This document shows, piece after piece, positions 1 to 6,243 of a stretch of 15,936 bases of DNA. The translations under genes were made by a program, and so were the position numbers. The notes beneath the pieces are model-generated. The model was not told the origin of the DNA. It was given only the letters and a program-made list of their open reading frames with translations, and made no database searches. This DNA is from JAKVCB01 sp963578605 (GTDB lineage: Bacteria; Planctomycetota; Planctomycetia; Pirellulales; Lacipirellulaceae): positions 1 to 15,936 of the forward strand of contig CAUZEA010000115.1 in the NCBI GenBank assembly GCA_963578605.1, read 5' to 3'. The number at the start of each line of letters is the position of its first letter. Position 1 is the first letter of the stretch.

Positions 1-609
1 AAAGGCTTTCTGCGAGGTGACCAGTACGCGGTGGCACTGGCGAGGATTGACACGGGGAGGGTTGAAGTCGGGGCAGTAGGCTGCCCTGAACTGGACATCA
101 TTCATGCGGATGAGCATCGCGGACGTGGGACAGTGGCTGTTGCCGAGGTGGGCCAAGGAGCCTTTTATACGACGCTTGACCAGCAGCGGGCGTGGCAGCG
201 ATTGTCGGTATCAGACCGGACTTCACCTGTCGACGCCCGGCTGCTACGGTCGGTCGAATCGGCCCACACCAATAGTGGGGCAATCGGAGAACTGATCACC
301 GTGTTGGGGATCGGAGCGCCGCCGGTGCCAATGGATAGTCAAGCCAAGTATGCCGTACTGGCCGCCGGGCAGGGGGATGTTCTATTACGTTTGCTTTCTT
401 CCTCACGTCCCGATTATCGCGAAATGATCTGGGATCAAGCCGCGGGTTCGATAATCGTTGGAGAGGCGGGCGGTCGGGTGACCGATCTCGATGGGAAACC
501 ACTTGATTTCGCGCATGGCCGCACGCTGGCAACCAACCGCGGTGTGTTGGCCACGAATGAAAAACTTCATGATGCCATTCTGCAGGGACTGGATCAGATT
601 GGCGCGTAG
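1..609 (+). CDS. 3'(2'),5'-bisphosphate nucleotidase, HAL2/CysQ-like (5' truncated by window)
   Basis: This is the C-terminal 202 residues of a lithium-sensitive, Mg-dependent phosphatase of the inositol monophosphatase superfamily. The family removes the 3' phosphate from PAP/PAPS, a by-product of sulfate assimilation and sulfation, in the cytoplasm. The frame is open from base 1 and begins KGFLRGDQYAVALARI, which matches the loop just after the DGTK metal-binding motif of yeast Hal2, so the true start lies left of the window. Further Hal2-type blocks are MDSQAKYAVLAAG, the metal-binding WDQAAG motif (about residue 144 of the visible part), GEAGG, and LDFAHGRTLATNRGV. These closely follow the order and wording of Hal2, which favours PAP phosphatase over inositol monophosphatase. 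The stop is TAG at 607-609. The next gene is convergent, so no partner can be read from the right side. Confidence 0.88.
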   Translation, partial: KGFLRGDQYAVALARIDTGRVEVGAVGCPELDIIHADEHRGRGTVAVAEVGQGAFYTTLDQQRAWQRLSVSDRTSPVDARLLRSVESAHTNSGAIGELITVLGIGAPPVPMDSQAKYAVLAAGQGDVLLRLLSSSRPDYREMIWDQAAGSIIVGEAGGRVTDLDGKPLDFAHGRTLATNRGVLATNEKLHDAILQGLDQIGA

Positions 610-849
610 CAATAGAACTGGGGCGGGGGGCAAAGGCACCCTTGTGACATTCTTATCGGTCACTTGGAGCAAAGGGTTTTGGCACCAGGTTGCGCTGGGA
701 AGACCAGCCACGGCGATGCTGGTCAGGCAACGCCGCTCTTTAAGGCTTCGAAACCTTTGCCATGTACGTCACGTCGGCTCTCAGAGTTTCCAGACGGGTG
801 GCATGGTGTGTCACTCGCCTTGACCGCGCTCGGATTTGCGCTAGCCGTT
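610..849. other. Convergent intergenic spacer with a weak terminator-like fold
   Basis: This spacer separates two convergent genes. A bulged inverted repeat is visible: GTGAC at 644-648 pairs with GTCAC at 659-663, CCCTT at 639-643 can pair with AAGGG at 672-676, and TTTT follows at 677-680. It could end transcription of the nucleotidase gene, but eight unpaired bases in the right arm make it a poor intrinsic terminator. I see no credible gene here. Confidence 0.25.
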
Positions 850-1944
850 TCATCTTTTAAGCCCGTACGATCGGCTCTTATCGGGTCGTCCGCGACGTTG
901 GATCGGCAAAGCAATGTCGTACTTCTTGATTTTGCGAGAGAGTAACTTGCGATCGACATCTAGCACTCGCGCTGCAGCACTCTGGTTGTAGAACGTTTCC
1001 TCGAGTGTGCGGCGAAGATAGTCGGCTTCCATTTCGGCCAGCGTAGGCCACTTTCCTCTCGGTACAGGTCCCACGTTCTGGCTTACAGAACGGTGCGACG
1101 AAGTTTGGCTAAGCGATGGATAGGTTTTCGGATGCAACCACGGCATACCGCCCTTTGCCTGCCCCCGTTCCTCCCACAGCTTGATCAGTTCGTCCAATGC
1201 GTCGACTCCGACGACCTCGTCGTCAGAAAACAACAAAGCTCGTTCGAGCACGTTCCCAAGTTCGCGCACGTTGCCTGGCCAGTCGTGTGCCTGGAACAAT
1301 GAGAGTACTTCTGGCGACAGGCGTTTCAGTGGCAAGCCGTTTTCAATCGAGGCTTTCGCGAGGATGTGATTGGCTAGTGCCTGGATGTCTTCTGGACGAT
1401 CCAGCAGGGGTTGGGTAGAGATCACGATCACGTTGACTCGATAGAAGAGGTCGAGTCGGAATCGTTCCTCGTCAACATCCAATTGGAGATCGCGATTGGT
1501 TGCTGCAATTACCCGCACATCGACAGATTTAGATTGATGACTCCCAACGGGCGTGACTTCGCGGTCTTGCAAAACCCGGAGAAGCTTGGCCTGAACATCC
1601 AGATCAAGTTCGCCGATTTCATCCAGGAAAATCGTGCCGCCTTCGGCGGCGCGAAAACAACCCATTGCCGAGTGCTCAGCGCCGGTAAACGCTCCCCTGA
1701 CATGGCCAAACAATTGGCTGGCGAACAGGCTATTTGGGATCGCCGAACAGTTAACAGGAATGAACGGACCGCTGGCCCGCTGACTATGCGTGTGAATCGC
1801 GCGGGCAATCAGTTCTTTACCCGTGCCGGTGGGGCCTTGGATCAATACATTTGATCGATATCCGGCAACTTGCTTGATCCGTTTTCTGGTCTCTTCAACC
1901 CATACGGATTCCCCGATGAGATGATCTGAGGAGATAATCTTCAT
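850..1944 (-). CDS. Sigma-54-dependent transcriptional activator, AAA+ plus Fis-type HTH, no sensor domain (PspF-like)
   Basis: This is a bacterial enhancer-binding protein that hydrolyses ATP to open sigma-54 RNA polymerase complexes. I start it at ATG 1944, giving 364 residues. An upstream in-frame ATG at 2076 adds 44 residues unlike the family, and the AAA+ domain begins almost at residue 9 (LIGES). Visible motifs are Walker A GPTGTGK (37-43), the sigma-54-contacting loop GAFTGA (84-89), Walker B TIFLDEI (104-110), sensor I VIAATNRDL (145-153), the arginine-finger segment FRLDLFYRV (162-170), WPGNVREL (222-229), and a C-terminal Fis-type helix-turn-helix (about 305-342, with NQSAAARVLDVDRKLLSRKIK). 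No receiver, GAF or PAS domain precedes the AAA+ module, so control is probably by a partner protein or by expression level, as for PspF. No Shine-Dalgarno sequence is well placed. A purine-rich stretch lies about 24 bases upstream. The target promoter is unknown. The gene diverges from rpsB. Confidence 0.9.
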   Translation of the reverse strand: MKIISSDHLIGESVWVEETRKRIKQVAGYRSNVLIQGPTGTGKELIARAIHTHSQRASGPFIPVNCSAIPNSLFASQLFGHVRGAFTGAEHSAMGCFRAAEGGTIFLDEIGELDLDVQAKLLRVLQDREVTPVGSHQSKSVDVRVIAATNRDLQLDVDEERFRLDLFYRVNVIVISTQPLLDRPEDIQALANHILAKASIENGLPLKRLSPEVLSLFQAHDWPGNVRELGNVLERALLFSDDEVVGVDALDELIKLWEERGQAKGGMPWLHPKTYPSLSQTSSHRSVSQNVGPVPRGKWPTLAEMEADYLRRTLEETFYNQSAAARVLDVDRKLLSRKIKKYDIALPIQRRGRPDKSRSYGLKR

Positions 1945-2140
1945 GACGATGTACGCTTTCGTTAGCGTTTCCTTTCTGTTGGTTTTGCCGCCAACCGCAA
2001 TTCCAAACGGTTTTTTTGGAGCCGACACGCACGAACGGCCTCCCCAAAAAGACTTGCTAATGTAAGGGGGGCACAAACGTAACGGTTATGGTGATGTTAA
2101 AAAGCTTCCTGTATGTATTCTGGTAGAAATTGCGAGGAAT

Positions 2141-2184
2141 GCAACTACTTTTAATCAAAAACGCAACTATTTTTAATCAAAAAG
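2141..2184. repeat. Tandem 22-bp direct repeat, two copies, AT-rich
   Basis: Two adjacent 22-bp units occupy 2141-2162 and 2163-2184. Both begin GCAACTA and end TTTTAATCAAAAA apart from the edge bases, and they differ at only two positions. The 22-bp period is close to two helical turns, so both copies would present the same face of the DNA. The position, between the divergent activator gene and rpsB, would suit a regulator-binding site, but no known operator is recognised. Confidence 0.6.
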
Positions 2185-2444
2185 GATGTAATACCAGAGT
2201 AATTCATAGAAAAATCGATAAATCGACTATATTTTTGTTTAAAATGTCTCTTCATGCGATCAGGCAACGGTCAGATTTAAACGCTTGATTTCTCAAACCA
2301 GTCCAGCCGATGGGGGGGTACGGTGGCAGCCACTCGGGTCAGTTGATATTGCAGGTGGGTAGCGTGGGGCGTTGTTTGCTCACGGGATTTAGATCGGGCC
2401 ACGTTTTTTCGGAACCTTTGGTGTCGTATCTGATGGTTGGGCAA

Positions 2445-2473
2445 TTGACCGTTTGGCGAGAACTCGTTAGGTT
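2445..2473 (+). promoter_or_regulatory. Candidate rpsB promoter (weak)
   Basis: TTGACC (2445-2450) is followed after 17 bases by TAGGTT (2468-2473). The -35 matches the sigma-70 consensus well, but the -10 matches only three of six positions. It would give a leader of about 165 bases before rpsB. It is offered only as the best-spaced candidate seen in the GC-richer half of the region. Confidence 0.2.
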
Positions 2474-2644
2474 GCAGGGCTCAATTCTCTCGCGCGGCCC
2501 GAGCAGAAAGCCCCTTTTTGATTCATTCCGGCCGAGTAGTTTTTCAACACTGGCTGTCCCTCTACCACGACGTTCGATCGCCGTACGATGGATCCGTTGG
2601 TTTTGGGTTTCCGAGTTGGTGTGCCCTGAAAGAAGGAGACATTT

Positions 2645-3445
2645 GTGTCAACACTTGTCAAAGAATTAGTAGAAGCCGGAGTTCATTACGGGCACCGGTC
2701 GAGCCGCTGGAATCCCAAAATGCGGCCTTACATTTATGCCCGTCGCAACCTGATCCACATCATTGATGTTCGCGAAACGGTTCGCGGGTTATTGCGTGGG
2801 AAGAAGTATTTGCAGCAGGTCGCTAACAAGGGCAGCCTGATTCTGTTTGTGGGAACGAAGCGGCAAGCGGCTGAGGCAATTCAGCGGGAAGCTGATCGGT
2901 GCGGAATGCCCTATGTGAACGATCGCTGGTTGGGTGGGACGCTGACAAACTTTCGCACGATTCGCAGCCGCCTGACGCGTCTTGAGGAATTAGAGGCCAT
3001 TCGCGAGGGCGACACGATCAACTCTTATTCGAAGAAGATGCAATCGGCTTTGGGACGCGAATACCGCAAAATGTTTCGCAACCTCAATGGTATCCGTGCG
3101 ATGGCACGGTTGCCGGAATGTCTGGTGATCGTTGACCCCAAAAAGGAAAAGAATGCGGTTAAGGAAGCACAAAAACTTGGTATTGTTACCGTCGCGCTGA
3201 TTGATACCGATTGTGATCCCGACACGGTCGACTTGCCGATTCCTGGCAATGACGACAGCATGCGGTCAGTCGAGTTGATCATGAAGATATTGGCCGACGC
3301 GGTGACGGTTGGAAAAGTCACGGCTTCCATGCAACAGCAACAGGCTTCTGAAGGGGCTGCTCCGACACCTGAGCCGGTCGCAGCGGCCTCTCAGCCGGCG
3401 GAGCCAACAGCTCAATCGGGTGAAGCTTCTGCCGAGGCAGGGTAG
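2645..3445 (+). CDS. rpsB: 30S ribosomal protein S2
   Basis: S2 sits on the back of the 30S subunit and is needed for binding of S1 and for mRNA entry. The start is GTG 2645, preceded by AAGGAG at 2633-2638 with six bases of spacing. The 266-residue product shows the S2 signature through its length: AGVHYGHRSSRWNPKM near residue 11, IHIIDVRET, LFVGTKRQA, the block NDRWLGGTLTNF around residue 95, and PIPGNDDS near residue 200. The core ends near residue 232. The remaining 30-odd residues are a low-complexity Ala/Pro/Glu/Gln tail (from about ASEGAAPTPEP) that E. coli S2 lacks. It is probably disordered. It is the first gene of the rpsB-tsf-pyrH-frr block. A small hairpin (3481-3497) follows it without a T-tract, so transcription should continue into tsf. 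Confidence 0.97.
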   Translation: MSTLVKELVEAGVHYGHRSSRWNPKMRPYIYARRNLIHIIDVRETVRGLLRGKKYLQQVANKGSLILFVGTKRQAAEAIQREADRCGMPYVNDRWLGGTLTNFRTIRSRLTRLEELEAIREGDTINSYSKKMQSALGREYRKMFRNLNGIRAMARLPECLVIVDPKKEKNAVKEAQKLGIVTVALIDTDCDPDTVDLPIPGNDDSMRSVELIMKILADAVTVGKVTASMQQQQASEGAAPTPEPVAAASQPAEPTAQSGEASAEAG

Positions 3446-3586
3446 CAACGGGACGGATCTGAATTTGTTCGTATCAATTCCCAGGATTCGTTCCTGGAGA
3501 CCACTTTGGGTTTAGTTAGGTAGAAGCCGCCAGCCTTAGCCATTCACAAAAAGACTGTGCGGCTCGTCGCAATGAGGATTGAATCG

Positions 3587-4441
3587 ATGTCTGAGATCAC
3601 GGCCGCCATGGTCAAGCAGTTGCGCGACGATACGCAATTGCCCATGATGGAATGTAAGAAAGCCTTGCAGCAGTCGGACGGCGATATCGAAGTTGCCAAG
3701 CAGAAGCTGCGTGAGGCTGGCAAGAAGTTCATGGGAAGTCGTCAAGACCGTTCCACCGAGGAAGGTCGAATCTCGATTTTTGCAGATGTCGGGAAAACCA
3801 TCGGCGCGATCATCGAATTGCAAGTCGAGTCGGCTCCGGTTGCTGCCAATGATGAAGTGATCCAGCTCACCGAGGATCTGGCTGAGCAACTTGCCACTGG
3901 CCCGGGTGCATCGACGCCAGCAGAACTTTGGGTACAGCCCTCGCCTTCCAGGAGTGGCATGACCTTGGAGGACCAACGAGACGAAATTCAAAACAAGATT
4001 CGGGAGGTATTTCGGCTGGCACGGATCGAGCGTATCGAAGCTCCATGCGGTGGTTACGTGCACCACGACGGAAAAAGCGGTGTTTTGCTTGCGGTCGAAG
4101 GTGGCGACAATAGAATCGCCAAGGATATTTCCATGCACATCACGGCCATGAAGCCACAGGCTCTGAGTGTTGGTGATCTCGATCCCGAGTTTGTTGCTAA
4201 AGAACGGGCAACGTTGACCGAGATGGCACGCCAGGAGGGCAAACCGGATCCTATTATTGAACAGATGGTCGAGGGGCGGATGCGAAACTTCTATGCCGAG
4301 CATGTTTTGGAGGAACAGCCGTTCGTCAAGGATGACAAGCAGACCGTGGGCAAGGTTGCTGCCGAAGGAGGGATGAAGCTCCTGAAGTTTGTTCGCTGGC
4401 AACTCGGCGAAACTACCAAACCGTCTGTCACGGCAACGTAA
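3587..4441 (+). CDS. tsf: Elongation factor Ts
   Basis: EF-Ts exchanges GDP for GTP on EF-Tu. I start it at ATG 3587 (MSEITAAMVK), which has GAGG at 3574-3577, nine bases upstream. Earlier in-frame starts at 3557 and 3572 add residues unlike the family. The 284-residue protein has the N-terminal UBA-like domain with TQLPMMECKKAL (16-27) and DGDIEVAKQKLREAGKK (31-47), followed by core repeats ending in FVKDDKQTVG and a C-terminal helix. Where the family normally carries C-E-T-D-F-V-A-R-N, whose Asp-Phe pair contacts EF-Tu in E. coli, this protein has VESAPVAAN (80-88). The Asp-Phe pair is therefore missing. The remainder is intact and sits directly after rpsB, so function is not in doubt. It ends TAA at 4439-4441, immediately before a hairpin/T-tract. 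Confidence 0.96.
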   Translation: MSEITAAMVKQLRDDTQLPMMECKKALQQSDGDIEVAKQKLREAGKKFMGSRQDRSTEEGRISIFADVGKTIGAIIELQVESAPVAANDEVIQLTEDLAEQLATGPGASTPAELWVQPSPSRSGMTLEDQRDEIQNKIREVFRLARIERIEAPCGGYVHHDGKSGVLLAVEGGDNRIAKDISMHITAMKPQALSVGDLDPEFVAKERATLTEMARQEGKPDPIIEQMVEGRMRNFYAEHVLEEQPFVKDDKQTVGKVAAEGGMKLLKFVRWQLGETTKPSVTAT

Positions 4442-4459
4442 TTTTTGGCCGGTCACGGC

Positions 4460-4491
4460 AAGCCCAGAAACAACAGATTTTGGGCTTTTTT
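4460..4491 (+). terminator. Intrinsic terminator or attenuator between tsf and pyrH
   Basis: The left arm AAGCCCAGAA (4460-4469) pairs with the right arm TTTTGGGCTT (4478-4487), giving ten pairs including one G-T, around an 8-base loop. The right arm runs into a six-T stretch (4486-4491). It lies 18 bases after the tsf stop codon and ends only 18 bases before the pyrH start. Pol II-like readthrough is not involved here: RNA polymerase must read through it, or start within tsf, for pyrH to be expressed. Confidence 0.7.
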
Positions 4492-4509
4492 CTGACTGAT
4501 ACGAGTTTA

Positions 4510-5238
4510 ATGGCATCACCTTCCCGCTCCTATCGGCGTGTGCTCTTGAAACTTTCCGGGGAAAGTTTTACGCCCCCGGGAGAACGAAGCATTTGCATGC
4601 AGGCGGTTGTGGACATTGCCGGTCAGGTCTATCGCGCAGCCAGCCAAGGAGTGGGAGTTGGCATTGTCGTTGGTGGGGGTAACATCCTGCGGGGAGGGCA
4701 ATTTACAGCCGGCAATACTCACATCCAGGAAGCCACTGCACATTACATGGGCATGCTGGCGACCGTGATTAACGGCCTCGCTTTGCAAGATGCACTTGAG
4801 TCGCTGGGTTGCCAAACGCGTTTGATGTCGGCCATCAAAATGGATGGTGTGGCGGAACCCTTTATTCGGCGACGTGCAAAGCGGCACCTGGAAAAAGGAC
4901 GGATCGTGATTCTCGCCGGAGGAACAGGTGCACCCTTTGTAACAACCGACACGGCCGCGGCGCAAAAGGCACTCGAGCTGGAGGTCGATATTCTCATGAA
5001 GGCAACCCGTGTCGACGGCGTCTACAGTGCCGATCCGGAAAAAGATTCCGCAGCCCAACTTTACCAGTCTCTCACGTTCAAGCAGGTCCGCGATGACAAC
5101 CTTCGGATCATGGATCCAACTGCTATCGCACATTGCATGGAGCACAACTTGCCAATCCTGGTTTTCAATTATCGTAAAGATGGGAATATCGAGCGCGCTG
5201 TACGCGGAGAAAATATTGGCACGCGGGTTACCAACTGA
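4510..5238 (+). CDS. pyrH: Uridylate kinase (UMP kinase)
   Basis: This enzyme phosphorylates UMP to UDP in pyrimidine nucleotide synthesis. In bacteria it is a cytoplasmic hexamer of the amino-acid-kinase fold. I start it at ATG 4510 (MASPSRSYRRVLLKLSGESF), giving 242 residues, the usual family length. The in-frame codon at 4480 would place the start inside the upstream hairpin. Visible motifs are KLSGE (14-18, phosphate binding), VVGGGNILRGG (53-63), GGTGAPFVTTDTAA (137-150), MKATRVDGVYSADP (163-176, nucleotide binding), and MDPTAIAHCMEHNLPILVFN near the C-terminus. No Shine-Dalgarno sequence is seen before the start. The gene sits in its common position between tsf and frr, but is bracketed by hairpin/T-tract structures on both sides, so its mRNA level may differ from its neighbours. 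Confidence 0.96.
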   Translation: MASPSRSYRRVLLKLSGESFTPPGERSICMQAVVDIAGQVYRAASQGVGVGIVVGGGNILRGGQFTAGNTHIQEATAHYMGMLATVINGLALQDALESLGCQTRLMSAIKMDGVAEPFIRRRAKRHLEKGRIVILAGGTGAPFVTTDTAAAQKALELEVDILMKATRVDGVYSADPEKDSAAQLYQSLTFKQVRDDNLRIMDPTAIAHCMEHNLPILVFNYRKDGNIERAVRGENIGTRVTN

Positions 5239-5248
5239 GCCCGCTTGC

Positions 5249-5274
5249 CTTGCCAAACCCATTGGCAAGTTTTT
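5249..5274 (+). terminator. Rho-independent terminator after pyrH
   Basis: A perfect 8-bp stem, CTTGCCAA (5249-5256) with TTGGCAAG (5262-5269), encloses the 5-base loop ACCCA and is followed at once by five Ts (5270-5274). It begins ten bases after the pyrH stop. This is the cleanest intrinsic terminator in the window. Confidence 0.82.
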
Positions 5275-5366
5275 CGTTTTGGTGAGCTTGCCCATGTTTA
5301 CTTCCCTTGGCTGCAACCGTTTGCCCCCTCAAATCCACTCCCGACAACGGCAATTGATGAATTCAC

Positions 5367-5927
5367 ATGAGTACTGAAGAAATCTTCCTCGATACCGAAG
5401 AGCGGATGGAAAAGGCCGTTGCCAAACTAAAACAGGACCTGTTTGGCATTCGCACCGGGCGAGCCAATCCCGGACTGGTCAGTTCGCTACGTGTCGATGT
5501 CTACGGTTCCCCAACGCCAATCAAGCAAGTCGCCAGCGTCACTGCCCCCGAACCACAACAGTTGGTGATCCGGCCATTCGATCCGTCCATCATCAAAGAT
5601 ATCGAAAAGGGGGTCATCGCCAGCGATATCGGGCTTACCCCACAAAGCGACGGAAAGGTCATTCGCCTTAATGTGCCACCGCTATCGGGTGAAGTTCGCC
5701 GTAAAATGGTCAGTCGTACCAAGGAACTTGCCGAGGAGGCGAAAGTTGCCGTTCGCAATATTCGTCGTGATGGCAACAAGGCCGCCGATGTCGAGCAGAA
5801 ACAGAAGACGCTTTCCGAAGACGACCGCGATGACCTCAAAAAAGACATTCAGGAACTCACCAAGAAATTCGAAGATCAAGCCAACAATCTGACCAAAGCC
5901 AAAGAGAGCGAAATTCTGGAGGAATAA
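5367..5927 (+). CDS. frr: Ribosome recycling factor
   Basis: RRF works with EF-G to split the post-termination ribosome. The 186-residue product is standard length. It has the helix with GIRTGRANPGLV (27-38), the beta-domain segment VDVYGSPTPIKQVASVTAPEP, then PFDPSIIKDIEK, LNVPPLSGEVRRKMV, and the long C-terminal helix RNIRRDGNKAADV ending in a charged coiled region. The start is ATG 5367. There is no clear Shine-Dalgarno sequence upstream. A strong terminator lies 93 bases before the start, so frr may need its own promoter in 5275-5366, although I see no good -35/-10 pair there. Confidence 0.97.
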   Translation: MSTEEIFLDTEERMEKAVAKLKQDLFGIRTGRANPGLVSSLRVDVYGSPTPIKQVASVTAPEPQQLVIRPFDPSIIKDIEKGVIASDIGLTPQSDGKVIRLNVPPLSGEVRRKMVSRTKELAEEAKVAVRNIRRDGNKAADVEQKQKTLSEDDRDDLKKDIQELTKKFEDQANNLTKAKESEILEE

Positions 5928-6243
5928 CAGCAGGTTCGGCACCAGAGCTCTGTATCCAGATATCTCAGCCCCAGGCGGCAGGCCGATGGCTTCGCCGGCA
6001 AAGCTTTGGGAAGAGATTCGTGGTACGCCGCGGGCACCGATGGTGGTTTTGCGAACTCGATTTGCAACCCAACTCCAAGGGTTCCGGAGCGGGTTGTGCT
6101 AGCACTTTAGCCTCTCTTGTGAGCTTTGCGCTCCCTTGCTATGCTCCCGACCCCATCCAACGGCGCCCTCCTTGCACCGGCCCTGGCGATTCGGAAAATC
6201 GCACCCAACCCTGGTCATCCCCTCGGTTTACGGAGAAACCGTC
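5928..6243. other. Intergenic region after frr
   Basis: This is about 316 bp between two same-strand genes. I see only short GC-rich inverted segments (around 5970-5995) and no T-tract, so no terminator can be called. Short open frames here have no start signals or recognisable domains. The ribosome-binding site of the next gene (GGAGA, 6232-6236) lies at the right end. Confidence 0.5.

Larger units (their letters stand above)
1945..2644. other. Divergent intergenic region between the sigma-54 activator and rpsB
   Basis: This is about 700 bp with no convincing gene. The left half, roughly 2085-2290, is clearly AT-rich compared with its surroundings and contains a tandem repeat plus A/T tracts. 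The right half is GC-richer and would be the rpsB leader. Promoters for both flanking genes must lie here or further out. A 119-codon open frame (2310-2669) runs through the right half and into rpsB in another frame. It has no ribosome-binding site or recognisable domain, and I do not call it. Confidence 0.6.

Noticed and set aside
680..692. Sigma-54 promoter-like TGGCACCAGGTTGC near the activator gene
   Set aside because: The GG and GC elements are separated by 9 rather than 10 bases, a spacing that normally abolishes sigma-54 recognition, and no gene lies downstream on that strand.
1945..2076. N-terminal 44-residue extension of the sigma-54 activator
   Set aside because: The residues do not resemble a sensor domain, and the AAA+ start fits the ATG at 1944 better.
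2121..2134. Sigma-54 promoter-like TGGTAGAAATTGCG
   Set aside because: The GG-to-GC spacing is two bases too short and the flanking consensus is poor.
2310..2669. 119-codon open frame upstream of rpsB
   Set aside because: It has no ribosome-binding site or recognisable domain and overlaps the rpsB start in a different frame.
3481..3497. Hairpin CCAGGA/TCCTGG between rpsB and tsf
   Set aside because: It has no T-tract and a short stem, so it is not called a terminator.
3536..4519. Long minus-strand open frame opposite tsf (327 codons)
   Set aside because: It is antisense to a well-supported tsf gene, with composition explained by the codon bias of the sense strand.
4516..5316. Long minus-strand open frame opposite pyrH (266 codons)
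   Set aside because: It is antisense to pyrH, crosses the terminator, and has no domain resemblance.
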